DNA from: Paenibacillus tyrphae
GTDB lineage: Bacteria; Bacillota; Bacilli; Paenibacillales; NBRC-103111
Reading direction: 5' to 3'
Assembly (NCBI RefSeq): GCF_024158745.1
Contig: NZ_JAMZAW010000009.1
Location: 1-64,000, forward strand
Length of the DNA: 64,000 bases
The notes beneath the pieces were generated by a model that had not been told where the DNA came from, searched no databases, and worked only from the letters and a program-made list of their open reading frames with translations. The first letter of the stretch is position 1; the number at the start of each line of letters is the position of its first letter. Positions 27,610 to 37,739 of this stretch are shown piece after piece. The translations under genes and the position numbers were made by a program.

Positions 27610-28092
27610 ATGTTGAATCGTGTAATTCTGATCGGAAGGCTAACACGTGATCCCGAATTACGTTATACGCCGGCAGGTGTAGCTGTAACCCAGTTTACAC
27701 TTGCGGTAGACCGCCCCTTCACAAGCAACCAAGGGCAGCGGGAAGCGGATTTCATTCCGGTCGTAACTTGGCGCCAGCTTGCGGAGACTTGCGCAAACTA
27801 CCTTCGCAAAGGGCGTTTGGCTGCAGTCGAAGGCCGTATTCAAGTACGCAACTACGACAACAATGAAGGTCGTCGCGTCTATGTGACGGAGATCATTGCG
27901 GACAATGTGCGTTTCTTGGAATCCGCGAACAGCGCAAACCGCGACGATAGCGGTATGGGCATGAGCGGCGGCGGCAACAGCAACAGTGGCGGCGGGAACC
28001 GCGGAAGCTACGGCGGAGGACGCGAACAACAGGATCCTTTCCAGGATGACGGTAGACCGATCGACATTTCCGATGATGATTTGCCGTTCTAG
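27610..28092 (+). CDS. ssb: Single-stranded DNA-binding protein
   Basis: A 160-residue SSB. The OB fold covers residues 1-105 ([18 protein letters not shown]...), then a Gly/Ser/Asn-rich linker, and the acidic tip DISDDDLPF, which docks replication partners. An in-frame ATG at 27604 is only three bases from the Shine-Dalgarno sequence, so I use the ATG at 27610 with proper spacing. Confidence 0.96.
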   Translation: MLNRVILIGRLTRDPELRYTPAGVAVTQFTLAVDRPFTSNQGQREADFIPVVTWRQLAETCANYLRKGRLAAVEGRIQVRNYDNNEGRRVYVTEIIADNVRFLESANSANRDDSGMGMSGGGNSNSGGGNRGSYGGGREQQDPFQDDGRPIDISDDDLPF

Positions 28093-28136
28093 CGATAGAG
28101 CGGTAGGACAATCTACGTAGAAAGGACTGAAAACAA

Positions 28137-28418
28137 GTGGAACAAAGAGAGAGACGTAATCCGGAAGAGCGCGGCGAAAGAAAGTTCGGCGGTCGCGGCA
28201 AAAAAGGCGGCAAGCGCCGGAAAGTGTGCTACTTCACGGTTAACAAAATTACGCACATCGACTACAAAGACATCGAAACGCTCAAGAAATTCATCAGCGA
28301 GCGCGGTAAGATTCTTCCTCGTCGTGTGACAGGTACTTCCGCTAAATATCAGCGTATGCTGACCGTTGCGATCAAACGCGCGCGTCAAGTAGCACTGCTG
28401 CCTTATACAACGGAATAG
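28137..28418 (+). CDS. rpsR: 30S ribosomal protein S18
   Basis: A 93-residue S18 with a basic N-terminus and the core [22 protein letters not shown] (about 43-64; key residues Lys, Asp and the RGK turn). It keeps a single cysteine in RKVCYF, so it is the zinc-free form. Start GTG at 28137 with AAAGGA ten bases upstream. A terminator follows. Confidence 0.97.
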   Translation: MEQRERRNPEERGERKFGGRGKKGGKRRKVCYFTVNKITHIDYKDIETLKKFISERGKILPRRVTGTSAKYQRMLTVAIKRARQVALLPYTTE

Positions 28419-28428
28419 AAAGAATGGA

Positions 28429-28463
28429 AAAAGACAGCTGGTATTATGCCGACTGTCTTTTTC
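28429..28463 (+). terminator. Terminator of the rpsF operon
   Basis: AAAAGACAG (28429-28437) pairs with CTGTCTTTT (28453-28461), with a T run on the right. Confidence 0.85.
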
Positions 28464-28527
28464 TATATTTTCTTCAAGATGCTCTTCAGATCCTGCATGC
28501 CTAATCTGAACCGGAGGACGATGAACC

Positions 28528-30243
28528 TTGATGCATTATGGCCTGCAAAACATGTTCTACAAATACATATGGTCGGCAAACTGGTGGAATCAAGGGGCGA
28601 AGGATGCGGCGGCTTCCCATATCGATCTTCGCTGCCAGAAGCGCGATAGCGCTGCGTTTCAGGCGCTGGTCAGCTCGGACCGGGACGAGTTCCTGCTCAC
28701 TGTCGGCAGGGATGCGATCCTGGGCAAAAGCGGCCCGATTAAGATCGTACGCTGCGAGGTAGAGACTGACGCGCCATGTGAGGTAGAGGTCAGGCTGATC
28801 GGCTTGATCGAAGACGACGATCGGACGCTCAAGTCCGATGTGCTGCTGGAGGACCGGCATGCCTATGTGCAGAAGCGGAAAATTCAACCGCTTTGGATCG
28901 AGCTGCATGCGGGGGAGTCGGCCTTGGCCGGAACGTATAGCGGGAAGGTGAAGTTTTACGCGCACTCGATGTTCGAGGACGAGGTGCTGGAGCGGGAGCT
29001 AACATTCAGCTTGACGATCGGCGACCGCGTGCTGCCGGACCCGCGGGACTATTCGTTTTACTTGGACCTGTGGCAGCATAACTGCAATATTGCCCGGAAG
29101 TACAATGTGGCCTACTGGTCTGACGAGCATTTTGCGATCTTGGACTTCTACCTGCACAGCTTAGGCCAACTCGGGCAAAAAGCGCTGACCCTGATCGTAT
29201 CCGAGGAGCCATGGTGCGGCCAGCGCTCGTTCATCGACGCGGAACCTTCCGATTTAAACGAATATAGCATCGTGCCCGTCTTGAAGCGCCGCTTCGGCGA
29301 GTTCGCGTACGATTTTTCCCGGTTGGACCGGTATGTCGAGCTTGGAGAGAAGCACGGCATTCGCGAGGAACTGGAAATTTTCGGCCTGATTAACGTCTGG
29401 GAGCACGAAGAGGAAGGCTTCGAAAGCATCGTACAAGATTACCCTGATGCCATTCGTGTTCGTTATTTCGACGAAGCTGCGGGAAGCTACAGGTTCATCC
29501 GCGACAAAAACGATCTTGCGGCTTATGTGCAGGCGCTGGAGCGGCATTTTATCGAAAAGGGCTGGATCGACCGGGTGCGGGTCGTAGCCGACGAGCCGGA
29601 GGATTTCGATTTGTTCGCCAAGCGGATGGCATGTCTTCGGGAGATGGCGCCTTCTTTCCAATACAAGGCGGCGATTCATCAAAGCGAATTTATTCGCAAA
29701 GGGGTCCAAGGCATCGTCGATTATGTGCCGATTCTGGACTGCGCGGCGGGCGAGTTCGAGCAGCTGATGCAGGTACGGTCGGAGTCCAAAGGACGGATGA
29801 TGTATTACGTCTGCTGCGTGCCGGACAAGCCGAATACGTTTATCAGCTCGCCGGCGATCGAATCGAGGGTCATCCCTTGGTTGGCGGAAAGGCTGCGGAT
29901 GGACGGCTTTTTGCGGTGGAATTATACGGTTTGGCCGGACCATCCGCTCGAAAAGCTATCTTACCGGCCTGCGATGTGGAAGGCGGGAGATACGAACTTC
30001 GTCTATCCCGGCAAAGGGGGGCGACCGCTGCTGTCGCTTCGCTATAAGTGGATGCAGCGGGGGATCCGTGATTTCGAGTATATGCAGCTGCTCAAGCGAA
30101 GCGGACTTGGGGAGCACGTGGAACAGGCGCTGCAGCGCGTTTTCAAGTTCGATCATCCGGCGCAATTATGTCCCGGTTCAGGAGAAACGGCAGAGCAATT
30201 ATACAGTTTTCATTCGGAAGATTACGATCAGCTTTACATGTAA
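28528..30243 (+). CDS. DUF4091 family protein, possible glycoside hydrolase-like
   Basis: A 571-residue cytoplasmic-looking protein (no signal peptide). The N-terminal 160 residues look like a beta-sandwich, and the rest a TIM-barrel-like region with VRVVADEPEDFDLF, FLRWNYTVWPDHPL and the C-terminal LRYKWMQRGIRDFEYMQLL that marks DUF4091 proteins. DUF4091 proteins are annotated as glycoside hydrolase-like; no substrate is known. The acidic DEPED segment could be catalytic (inference). The start is TTG at 28528, ten bases after GGAGG; ATG at 28531 is the alternative. It stands as its own unit with terminators on both sides. Confidence 0.75.
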   Translation: MMHYGLQNMFYKYIWSANWWNQGAKDAAASHIDLRCQKRDSAAFQALVSSDRDEFLLTVGRDAILGKSGPIKIVRCEVETDAPCEVEVRLIGLIEDDDRTLKSDVLLEDRHAYVQKRKIQPLWIELHAGESALAGTYSGKVKFYAHSMFEDEVLERELTFSLTIGDRVLPDPRDYSFYLDLWQHNCNIARKYNVAYWSDEHFAILDFYLHSLGQLGQKALTLIVSEEPWCGQRSFIDAEPSDLNEYSIVPVLKRRFGEFAYDFSRLDRYVELGEKHGIREELEIFGLINVWEHEEEGFESIVQDYPDAIRVRYFDEAAGSYRFIRDKNDLAAYVQALERHFIEKGWIDRVRVVADEPEDFDLFAKRMACLREMAPSFQYKAAIHQSEFIRKGVQGIVDYVPILDCAAGEFEQLMQVRSESKGRMMYYVCCVPDKPNTFISSPAIESRVIPWLAERLRMDGFLRWNYTVWPDHPLEKLSYRPAMWKAGDTNFVYPGKGGRPLLSLRYKWMQRGIRDFEYMQLLKRSGLGEHVEQALQRVFKFDHPAQLCPGSGETAEQLYSFHSEDYDQLYM

Positions 30244-30251
30244 ATGGCGCG

Positions 30252-30281
30252 AACCACAGGCTCAAAGGCTTGTGGTTTTTG
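30252..30281 (+). terminator. Terminator of the DUF4091 gene
   Basis: AACCACAGGC pairs with GCTTGTGGTT (30252-30261 and 30268-30277), including one G-U pair, followed by a T run. Confidence 0.8.
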
Positions 30282-30392
30282 CTTATCCCGGCGCCTCCGG
30301 CACGATTTTTCTTCGGGGCTCGTATCATGATATGATGGAAGGGAGGACCGCCCGGCCTCGGGGGTCAAGTAAGAGGAAAGTAGGGAGATCCG

Positions 30393-30809
30393 TTGAATAT
30401 TGCATTTTTCCTTGTCCCGAAGGACGATGTCATTTATTTTTCCCCTCATCATACGATGCGTCAGGCGTTGGAGCGCATGGAGTATCACCGGTATTCGGCT
30501 GTTCCGCTCGTGGACGATCACGGCAAGTACGTCGGAACGATTACGGAAGGGGACTTGCTTTGGAAGCTGAAGCATTCGCCGGAGATCGGCTTCGAGCATG
30601 CGCATAAGGTGCAGCTCAAAGACGTGCCGCAGCATATGACGATCCATCCGGTGAGAATTAACCAGCAGATGCAGGATTTGATCACGCTGGCTACCAACCA
30701 GAACTTCGTACCGGTGCTCGACGACAACGAGGTGTTTATCGGCATTATTCGCCGCCGCGAAATCATCGATTATTGCTTCAAGCTGTGGCAGTCGGAACAA
30801 AAGGTGTAA
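30393..30809 (+). CDS. CBS-domain protein
   Basis: A 138-residue protein made of a CBS pair: MRQALERMEYHRYSAVPLVDDHGKYVGTITEGDLLW contains the first repeat (about 22-58), and LATNQNFVPVLDDNEVFIGIIRRREIIDY the second (about 98-127). CBS pairs bind adenine nucleotides as energy or second-messenger sensors. The effector is not identified. Start: TTG at 30393 behind GGGAGA. It lies upstream of MazG-like, yybS and gdpP. Confidence 0.85.
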   Translation: MNIAFFLVPKDDVIYFSPHHTMRQALERMEYHRYSAVPLVDDHGKYVGTITEGDLLWKLKHSPEIGFEHAHKVQLKDVPQHMTIHPVRINQQMQDLITLATNQNFVPVLDDNEVFIGIIRRREIIDYCFKLWQSEQKV

Positions 30810-30857
30810 AAATGTGTTATAATTAACTAAAGCGTCTGGGTAAGGGGAGAAGCGGCC

Positions 30858-31169
30858 ATGTCCAATCTGGATCGTGACGTTGATTTGGCGAAACGGGCCA
30901 AAATCATCGAATGGCTCAAAACCGAACTGGTCGATCAGCTGGCTCATCTGCTGAAGGGCATGTGGGAAGGCAGCCATGCCAAAATCGTTGACGGGCTGTC
31001 CAGTCTTATCGCCTGCTGCTATATTCTGGGAAGACGGCTTGGCATCTCTTCGCGCAGTTTGGACGAGGCGGTATTGGAGAAAATGAAAAAACACCGCGAA
31101 GAAGGACATCAACTGGAAGAGTGGTATGGCGACATATCCGCTGTGGAAGATCATTTGCGTAAGAGGTGA
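30858..31169 (+). CDS. MazG-like family protein
   Basis: A 103-residue all-helical protein of the MazG-like family found next to yybS in Bacillales: TELVDQLAHLLKGMW and ISSRSLDEAVLEKMKKHR keep the helix pattern, but the metal-binding EExxE...D motif of active MazG pyrophosphatases is not obvious. Catalytic activity is therefore doubtful. ATG at 30858 with AAGGGGAG. An extended -10 promoter TGTTATAAT (30815-30823) precedes it. The stop overlaps the alternative GTG start of the next gene. Confidence 0.8.
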   Translation: MSNLDRDVDLAKRAKIIEWLKTELVDQLAHLLKGMWEGSHAKIVDGLSSLIACCYILGRRLGISSRSLDEAVLEKMKKHREEGHQLEEWYGDISAVEDHLRKR

Positions 31170-31174
31170 ACTGC

Positions 31175-32101
31175 TTGGAAGGAACCCAAAAACCGCGTAT
31201 GCTCGGGTGGAGCATTGCGTATATCTTTTTGCTTTTATCGATCTTTTTGCCGCCGCTGAGCTTGATTACGGCCGCTCTGCTGATGGTGCCGGTGCTGATC
31301 ATGTATGTGAAGCTCGGAACCCGCCGGTTTTTGGTTCATTACATCGTTAGCCTGGCTGTCGTGTATTTCGTCGCCTCGCTGCTGGCCGGATGGCTCGGGG
31401 CGTTGCTCGTCTCGGTATCGATCTTTTTCCTGCCGCCGGTCATTCAAATGGGCAATCTATACAAAAAGCGGGCCGCGGCGCGAACGGTGATTACGGCAGG
31501 AACGCTTACCTTGCTTGGCGAACTGCTGCTCACTCTGGTCGTCTGCTCCATGTTCGGCCTGAATCCAGTCGGAAACATGAAACGGTTTATGATGGAGAGC
31601 GTGCAGACGCTGCCGGCTCAGGTGCAAGGCCTCATGGCTATCGATATGGACACTCTGGTGCAGCTGATGGTACAGATGCTGCCGCTGTATATGATCGGCT
31701 TTTCGCTGTTCTACGTCGTCATATCGCACTGGCTGGCGCGCAAGGTGCTGGTACGCTCCGGCGAGTCGATTCCGGCGTTTAAACCGATTAAGGATTGGAT
31801 GTTGCCTAAATCGTTCGTCTGGCTGTATCTGCTTGCGCTCATTCTGGAGATGTTCGTGAAGGATTCGCGATCGATGATCTTTACCGTGCTTCTCAACCTG
31901 CTTCCGCTGCTGATGGCGGCGTTTGCGATTCAGGCGATAGCTTTTTTATTTTTTGTTGCACATGTAAAACGATGGAACAAAACGCTGCCGATTGTGGGCA
32001 TTCTTCTTCTGCTATTCTTCCCGCCGGCTTACTTTATGTTCAGCTTGCTGGGCGTCTTCGACGTAGCCTTTCCGATCCGCGACCGAATGACCAGCAAATG
32101 A
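31175..32101 (+). CDS. yybS: YybS family membrane protein (DUF2232)
   Basis: A protein of about 308 residues with some eight membrane segments and a basic loop near residue 70-80, matching YybS/DUF2232. Its function is unknown; structure recalls ECF transporter substrate components, but no partner is here. A TTG at 31175 follows AGAGGTG with correct spacing; the GTG at 31166, inside that site, is the alternative (311 residues). It is followed by gdpP in the same direction, as in B. subtilis yybS-yybT. Confidence 0.85.
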   Translation: MEGTQKPRMLGWSIAYIFLLLSIFLPPLSLITAALLMVPVLIMYVKLGTRRFLVHYIVSLAVVYFVASLLAGWLGALLVSVSIFFLPPVIQMGNLYKKRAAARTVITAGTLTLLGELLLTLVVCSMFGLNPVGNMKRFMMESVQTLPAQVQGLMAIDMDTLVQLMVQMLPLYMIGFSLFYVVISHWLARKVLVRSGESIPAFKPIKDWMLPKSFVWLYLLALILEMFVKDSRSMIFTVLLNLLPLLMAAFAIQAIAFLFFVAHVKRWNKTLPIVGILLLLFFPPAYFMFSLLGVFDVAFPIRDRMTSK

Positions 32102-32129
32102 CTTATCTTAGGGATTAGGAGCGAATGAA

Positions 32130-34091
32130 ATGCCGAAGTTCCTGTTGAAGCGTTGGCACGGAATGCATATCGTATGGATTTTTGCGCTGCTCACGGTGCT
32201 GATCCTCATTCTTTTCTTGTACTCGTGGATCATCAGCGTGATCGCGCTGGTTCTGTGCGGCATTCTGGGGTACTACACCTTGCAGGCGGAACAGGCGTTC
32301 CGTAAGGAATTGAACGAATACGTCAGTACGCTGTCCCATCGGGTCAAGCGGGCGGGGAGCGAGGTCATCCACGAGCTGCCGTTGGGGATTCTCTTGTATA
32401 ACGAGGACAAGATCATTGAATGGCACAACCCGTTCGTCGCGAAAATGCTGGGCAAAGATTCGCTGATCGGCGAGTCGGTCAATGAGATGTTTCCCGTGCT
32501 CAAAACCCGCAAGGACAAAGAGCTCAAGCTTGAGATGACGATCGACAAGCAGATTTATGAAGTGCAGGTCCGCCCGGATGAGCGGCTGCTTTATTTTACG
32601 GATATTACGGCGCTGAAATCGCTGCAGCTCCGCTATGAGGAAGAGAAGCTGGCGATCGGCATCGTCATGATGGACAATCTTGACGAGGCGACGCAGGGGC
32701 TGGACGATCAGACGCGCAGCATCATGATGGCCAAAGTGACGGGCGAGATCACCGAATGGGCGCAAAAGCATCAAATGTACCTGCGCCGGACGGCGTCGGA
32801 CCGTTATTTGATCATGATGGACCAAAAAGGGCTGAAGGCGCTCGAGCAGTCGCGCTTTGAGATTCTCGACGAGGTGCGGGACATCACGATCGAGAACAAG
32901 CTGCCGATGACGCTGAGTATCGGTATCGCCTCGGGCACATCGTCGCTCACCGAGCTCGGCCATTGGGCGCAGACGAGCTTGGATATGGCGCTCGGGCGAG
33001 GCGGTGATCAGGCGGCCGTGAAGGTCGGGGAGCGGCTGTCGTTCTACGGTGGCCGGACGAATGCGATTGAGAAGCGGACGCGGGTGCGGGCCCGGGTCAT
33101 ATCCCATGCGCTGCGGGACTTGATTAAAGATTGCGATAAGGTCGTCATCATGGGGCACCGGATGCCGGACATGGATGCGATCGGTGCGGCCATCGGGGTG
33201 CTGAAGATGGCGCATGTCAGCAACAAGGAAGGCTATATCGTGCTGGAAGGGATCAACCCGTCCATCCAGAAGCTGATGGAGACGGTATACGAGGACGAGA
33301 AGCTGAACCGGTGGTTCATTACGCCGGATCAGGCGATGCAGATTACGAATTCGCGCACGCTTGCCGTCATTGTCGATACGCACCGGGCCTCAATGACGCC
33401 GGAGCCGCGGCTGCTGCAGCTCACGCCGCGCAAAGTGGTGGTCGACCATCACCGCCGCAGCGAGGACTTCATCCATGATGCCACGCTCGTCTATATGGAG
33501 CCGTACGCTTCATCTACCTGCGAGCTGGTGACGGAGCTGCTGCAATATTTCCACGAGCGGCTGACGATGGGCGTGCTGGAGGCGACGGCGCTGCTGTCCG
33601 GCATCATGGTCGATACGAGAAGCTTCAGCCTGCGTACGGGCGCGCGGACGTTCGAAGCCGCGTCGTTCCTGCGGCGGAGCGGAGCCGATTCTTCGTTAAT
33701 CCAGCGGCTGCTGAAGGAAGATCTGGAGCATTACATTCAGAAGGCGGACGTGATCAAGAACGCCGTCGTGATCTTCGACCATATTGCGCTTGCGGTGAAT
33801 GAGCCGGGACGTAAATATTCACAGTTGCTCATTGCCCAAGTTGCTGATACATTGTTAACTATGACAGGAATTATGGCGTCGTTCGTCATCAGTGAGCGGC
33901 CGGACGGCTTGATCGGCATCAGTGCGCGGTCGCTCGGCGAGATGAACGTCCAGGTCGTGATGGAGCGAATGGGCGGCGGCGGCCATTTGACCAATGCGGC
34001 TACGCAATTGGAAGGTACGCTTGCAGAAGCCACGCAGCGGTTAAAGCAGATACTTAGCGAGATTCATGCGGAGGAGGGGTTGTTCGAATGA
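32130..34091 (+). CDS. gdpP: Cyclic-di-AMP phosphodiesterase GdpP
   Basis: A 653-residue membrane protein that degrades c-di-AMP. There are two N-terminal membrane segments (about 10-50), a PAS domain (about 80-150), a degenerate GGDEF domain (170-300), and a DHH/DHHA1 catalytic part: [27 protein letters not shown] and the C-terminal [10 protein letters not shown]. The metal-binding Asp/His set is intact. c-di-AMP controls potassium uptake and wall homeostasis. The stop overlaps the rplI ATG by four bases, so the two are translationally coupled. Confidence 0.97.
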   Translation: MPKFLLKRWHGMHIVWIFALLTVLILILFLYSWIISVIALVLCGILGYYTLQAEQAFRKELNEYVSTLSHRVKRAGSEVIHELPLGILLYNEDKIIEWHNPFVAKMLGKDSLIGESVNEMFPVLKTRKDKELKLEMTIDKQIYEVQVRPDERLLYFTDITALKSLQLRYEEEKLAIGIVMMDNLDEATQGLDDQTRSIMMAKVTGEITEWAQKHQMYLRRTASDRYLIMMDQKGLKALEQSRFEILDEVRDITIENKLPMTLSIGIASGTSSLTELGHWAQTSLDMALGRGGDQAAVKVGERLSFYGGRTNAIEKRTRVRARVISHALRDLIKDCDKVVIMGHRMPDMDAIGAAIGVLKMAHVSNKEGYIVLEGINPSIQKLMETVYEDEKLNRWFITPDQAMQITNSRTLAVIVDTHRASMTPEPRLLQLTPRKVVVDHHRRSEDFIHDATLVYMEPYASSTCELVTELLQYFHERLTMGVLEATALLSGIMVDTRSFSLRTGARTFEAASFLRRSGADSSLIQRLLKEDLEHYIQKADVIKNAVVIFDHIALAVNEPGRKYSQLLIAQVADTLLTMTGIMASFVISERPDGLIGISARSLGEMNVQVVMERMGGGGHLTNAATQLEGTLAEATQRLKQILSEIHAEEGLFE

Positions 34092-34531
34092 AAGTCATTT
34101 TGTTGAAGGACGTCAAAGGTCAAGGAAAGAAAGGCGAAGTGAAAGAGGTTTCCGAAGGCTACGCGACGAATTTCTTATTTAAACAGCAGTTGGCCGCGCC
34201 GGCCAGCGATTCGGCGATGAAGACGCTGGAGCAGCAGAAGAAGGCCGAGGATCGTAAAAAAGCGCAGGAGAAAGCGGACGCGCAGGAGCTCGGCAAGAAG
34301 CTCGGCGAGCTGACGGTTCAGCTGAAAGCAAAATCTGGAGCGGACGGTCGGTTGTTCGGTGCCGTGTCGAACAAGCAGGTAGCGGAAGCACTGGAAAAGC
34401 AGGGGATCAAGCTGGATAAGCGCAAAATCGTGATGGATGAGCCGATCCGCACGCTCGGTGTGACCGAGGTGGTCGTCAAGCTGCATCCGGAAGTGACCAG
34501 CAAGCTGAAGGTTCACGTGGTGGAAGAATAG
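34088..34531 (+). CDS. rplI: 50S ribosomal protein L9
   Basis: A 147-residue L9 with the N-terminal RNA-binding signature [19 protein letters not shown] (split from the start [10 protein letters not shown]) and a long connecting helix rich in Lys and Glu. It overlaps gdpP by four bases. Confidence 0.97.
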   Translation: MKVILLKDVKGQGKKGEVKEVSEGYATNFLFKQQLAAPASDSAMKTLEQQKKAEDRKKAQEKADAQELGKKLGELTVQLKAKSGADGRLFGAVSNKQVAEALEKQGIKLDKRKIVMDEPIRTLGVTEVVVKLHPEVTSKLKVHVVEE

Positions 34532-34574
34532 ATCGGCTAGACCGATATTATATGGTATTTTGGGGAAATGACAT

Positions 34575-34609
34575 GCAGGAGCGGGCGGTGAAAGGCAGCC
34601 GGCTCCTGC
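34575..34609 (+). other. GC-rich hairpin between rplI and dnaB
   Basis: GCAGGAGC (34575-34582) and GCTCCTGC (34602-34609) are perfect complements, with GGC/GCC pairing inside the loop. No T run follows, so it is not a classic terminator. It may modulate read-through from rplI into dnaB. Confidence 0.45.
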
Positions 34610-34646
34610 GTCGTTATAAGGCAGTATCCAGTGGGGAGGATAACGG

Positions 34647-36005
34647 ATGAACGAGAGTTTGTTTATGGATCGCATCCCTCCGCAAAATTTGGAAGCCGAG
34701 CAGGCGGTGCTCGGCGCTATTTTGCTTGACGGCGACGCGCTGGTCACGGCGATGGAGCGGGTCACGAGCGACGACTTCTACCGCGGCTCGCACCAGCGCA
34801 TCTTCGAAGCGATGATCGAAATTGCGGAGGCGAACGAGCCGGTCGATTTGATCACGCTGACGGCCCGGCTGCAGGATAAGAAGCAGCTGGAGGAAGTCGG
34901 CGGCATCAGCTATTTGTCGGAGCTTGCCAATGCGGTGCCGACGGCAGCCAACGTCGATTACTACGCGCAGATCGTGGAAGAGAAGTCGATGCTCCGCCGC
35001 CTGATCCGCGCCGCGACCCAGATCGTCACGAACGGGTATTCCGGCGAGGACGAAGTGGGAACGCTGCTCAGCGACGCCGAGCAGCGGATTATGGAGATTT
35101 CGCAGGCACGATCGGGGTCCGGCTTTATTGCCATCAAAGACGTGTTGATGGAGGTTTTCGATAAGGTTGAATTCCTCTTCAACCAGAAGGGGAGTACAAC
35201 GGGAGTCCGTTCCGGCTTTGCCGATCTGGACAAGATGACGTCCGGGTTCCAACGTTCGGACCTCATTATTGTGGCGGCGCGTCCTTCGGTAGGGAAAACG
35301 GCCTTCGCCCTGAACATCGCGCAGAACGTCGGGGTACGGGAGAAGGAAACCGTGGCCATCTTCAGTCTCGAGATGGGCGCGGCCCAGCTCGTACAGCGGA
35401 TGATCTGTGCGGAGGCGAACGTGGACGCTGGCCGGATGCGGACGGGCTTTCTGGAGCCGGACGATTGGGAGAAGCTGACGATGGCGATCGGATCGCTGTC
35501 GGAAGCGAACATCTACATCGACGATTCGCCGTCCGTCACGGTGGCGGACATCCGGGCGAAGTGCCGCAGGCTGAAGAAAGAGAAGGGCCTCGGCATGATT
35601 CTGATCGATTACCTGCAGCTGATTCACGGCCGCGGCAAGGGCGATAACCGGCAGCAGGAAGTATCGGAAATTTCGCGGACACTGAAACAAATCGCACGTG
35701 AGCTGGACGTGCCGGTCATTGCGCTGTCGCAGCTCAGCCGGGGCGTAGAGCAGCGGCAGGACAAGCGGCCGATGATGTCCGACCTTCGGGAATCCGGTTC
35801 GATCGAGCAGGATGCCGATATCGTGGCGTTCCTGTACCGGGACGACTACTACGACAAGGAATCCGAGAAGAAGAACATCATCGAGATCATTATCGCCAAG
35901 CAGCGGAACGGCCCGGTCGGCACGGTGGAATTGGCGTTTCTCAAAAATTACAACAAATTCGTCAATCTCGACCGGTCGCATCAGGAGATGGCGATGGCAC
36001 GTTAA
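34647..36005 (+). CDS. dnaB: Replicative DNA helicase DnaB (DnaC of B. subtilis)
   Basis: A 452-residue ring helicase. N-terminal domain 1-150 (PPQNLEAEQAVLGAILLDGD), then the RecA-like motor with Walker A ARPSVGKTAF, AIFSLEMG, Walker B MILIDYLQLI and the arginine finger region QNGPVGTVELAF-like (KQRNGPVGT). It unwinds DNA ahead of the fork. ATG at 34647 behind GGGGAGG. No intein is present. Confidence 0.97.
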   Translation: MNESLFMDRIPPQNLEAEQAVLGAILLDGDALVTAMERVTSDDFYRGSHQRIFEAMIEIAEANEPVDLITLTARLQDKKQLEEVGGISYLSELANAVPTAANVDYYAQIVEEKSMLRRLIRAATQIVTNGYSGEDEVGTLLSDAEQRIMEISQARSGSGFIAIKDVLMEVFDKVEFLFNQKGSTTGVRSGFADLDKMTSGFQRSDLIIVAARPSVGKTAFALNIAQNVGVREKETVAIFSLEMGAAQLVQRMICAEANVDAGRMRTGFLEPDDWEKLTMAIGSLSEANIYIDDSPSVTVADIRAKCRRLKKEKGLGMILIDYLQLIHGRGKGDNRQQEVSEISRTLKQIARELDVPVIALSQLSRGVEQRQDKRPMMSDLRESGSIEQDADIVAFLYRDDYYDKESEKKNIIEIIIAKQRNGPVGTVELAFLKNYNKFVNLDRSHQEMAMAR

Positions 36006-36083
36006 CGGCTTAGAGCTTCCCGGGGTGGGGTTTGTTGCACGGGGAACATTTTTTGCGGAAGTTGGTTTAGGATAGCATAAAGG

Positions 36084-36125
36084 ACGGCATCCTGCGGTAG
36101 AATACGCGCAGGTGCCGTTTTTTTG
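36084..36125 (+). terminator. Terminator of dnaB
   Basis: ACGGCA and CCTGCG (36084-36096) pair with CGCAGG and TGCCGT (36107-36118), followed by seven T residues. Confidence 0.85.
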
Positions 36126-36147
36126 TGTCAGGAAAGGTTTGTCGATG

Positions 36148-36191
36148 TTTTCCGAACAATGCTGGGCTAAGGATTATAATTGTTCGTTTTT
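36148..36191. promoter_or_regulatory. Pair of inverted PurBoxes upstream of purA
   Basis: TTTTCCGAACAAT (36148-36160) and, inverted, ATTGTTCGTTTTT (36179-36191) each fit the Bacillus PurR box AWWWCCGAACWWT with one or two mismatches. They are 18 bases apart and adjoin the -35, the arrangement at the B. subtilis purA promoter. PurR repression of purA by PRPP-sensitive binding is inferred. Confidence 0.75.
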
Positions 36192-36192
36192 A

Positions 36193-36221
36193 TTGACTTT
36201 GCGCTAGTCAACTGCTAAACT
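36193..36221 (+). promoter_or_regulatory. Promoter of purA
   Basis: TTGACT (36193-36198), a 17-base spacer and TAAACT (36216-36221), directly after the second PurBox. Confidence 0.75.
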
Positions 36222-36287
36222 AGTCATGGTGCGTTGCACCGTAAAGGCTAATATTAGGTGGTTTCCCACCTCACGGGGGTAGTGAAG

Positions 36288-37571
36288 ATGTCAACGGTAG
36301 TGGTTGTCGGAACCCAATGGGGAGACGAAGGAAAAGGAAAGATTACCGATTTTCTGGCAGAGTCCGCTGAGGTTGTCGCGCGCTATCAGGGCGGGAACAA
36401 CGCAGGACACACCATTCTCATTAACGATAAAAAGTATAAGCTGACGATGATTCCTTCCGGCATTTTTTATGAAGATAAAGTATGCGTCATCGGCAACGGG
36501 ATGGTTATTAATCCGGGTGCGTTGCTTGAAGAAATCCGCTATATTCACGAGAACGGCTTCACAACGAAGAACCTGCGCATCAGCGACCGCGCGCATGTCA
36601 TCATGCCGTATCATTTGCTGCTCGACGGGCTGGAAGAAGAGCGCAAAGGCGATAACAAAATCGGCACGACCCGCAAAGGGATCGGCCCTTGCTATATGGA
36701 CAAAGCGGCGCGCAACGGCATACGGATTGCCGATCTGATGGATGCGGAAGAATTCGAGAGCAAAGTGCGCCGGCTCGTCGCCGAGAAGAACACGCTGATC
36801 GAGCAAGTGTACGGTTCCAAAGGAATCGACGCGGACTCGATCATTCAGGAATACCTCGGATACGCCGAGCAGCTTCGTCCTTACGTAACCGATACGTCGG
36901 TCATTTTGAACGACCTGATCGACGCCGGCAAGAAGGTGCTGTTCGAAGGGGCGCAGGGCGTCATGCTCGACATCGACCAAGGAACGTACCCGTTCGTCAC
37001 TTCGTCGAACCCTTCGGCAGGCGGCGTCTGCATCGGTTCGGGCGTCGGTCCTTCGAAAATTCAGCAAATCATCGGCGTTGCCAAGTCGTATACGACGCGC
37101 GTAGGTGACGGTCCATTCCCGACCGAGCTGATGAACGAAACCGGCGACTGGATTCGCGAGCGCGGTAACGAGTACGGCACGGTAACCGGCAGACCGCGCC
37201 GCGTCGGCTGGTTCGACAGCGTCGTCGTCCGTCACGCCCGCCGGGTGAGCGGCATCACGGGCTTGTCCTTGAACTCGCTCGACGTGCTCGCCGGTCTGGA
37301 AACGGTCAAAATCTGCACCGCGTATACGTACCGCGGCGAGACGATCAGTCACTACCCGGCAAGCTTGAAAATGCTGGCCGAGTGCCAGCCGGTGTACGAA
37401 GAGCTTCCGGGCTGGAACGAAGACTTGTCCGGCGTCCGCAAACTTGAGGATCTGCCGGAGAACGCCAGACGTTACGTCGAGCGTGTGTCTGAGCTGACGG
37501 GCATTCCGATCGCGATCTTCTCGGTTGGCCGCAACCGCGAGCAGACGAATCTGGTGAATCCGATTTATTAA
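36288..37571 (+). CDS. purA: Adenylosuccinate synthetase
   Basis: A 427-residue enzyme that joins IMP and aspartate with GTP in AMP synthesis. The N-terminal [14 protein letters not shown] loop and NNAGHTI contain the catalytic Asp and His, and [19 protein letters not shown] sequence is present. I use the ATG at 36288 (MSTVVVVG) rather than the in-frame upstream ATG at 36258. It is monocistronic, with its own promoter, PurBoxes and terminator. Confidence 0.97.
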   Translation: MSTVVVVGTQWGDEGKGKITDFLAESAEVVARYQGGNNAGHTILINDKKYKLTMIPSGIFYEDKVCVIGNGMVINPGALLEEIRYIHENGFTTKNLRISDRAHVIMPYHLLLDGLEEERKGDNKIGTTRKGIGPCYMDKAARNGIRIADLMDAEEFESKVRRLVAEKNTLIEQVYGSKGIDADSIIQEYLGYAEQLRPYVTDTSVILNDLIDAGKKVLFEGAQGVMLDIDQGTYPFVTSSNPSAGGVCIGSGVGPSKIQQIIGVAKSYTTRVGDGPFPTELMNETGDWIRERGNEYGTVTGRPRRVGWFDSVVVRHARRVSGITGLSLNSLDVLAGLETVKICTAYTYRGETISHYPASLKMLAECQPVYEELPGWNEDLSGVRKLEDLPENARRYVERVSELTGIPIAIFSVGRNREQTNLVNPIY

Positions 37572-37590
37572 TTCGGAAGATGAAATAGGC

Positions 37591-37636
37591 AACCCCTCGA
37601 ACCGTCCTTGATTGATGACGGTGGCGAGGGGTTTTT
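37591..37636 (+). terminator. Terminator of purA
   Basis: AACCCCTCG (37591-37599) pairs with CGAGGGGTT (37625-37633), with an inner ACCGTC/GACGGT stem, followed by T residues. Confidence 0.9.
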
Positions 37637-37739
37637 CATGCCCGCATTTGCATTTTTCCCCGGCGTCCCCGGTTGGTTTCCCAGAAAAAGGTCAATACTG
37701 TGAATAGAGTAGCAGAAGGCAAGATGGGAGATGTCCGGG

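Noticed and set aside
30114..30126. CACGTGGAACA in the DUF4091 gene, half of a parS site
   Set aside because: The left half does not match the consensus, and codons explain it.
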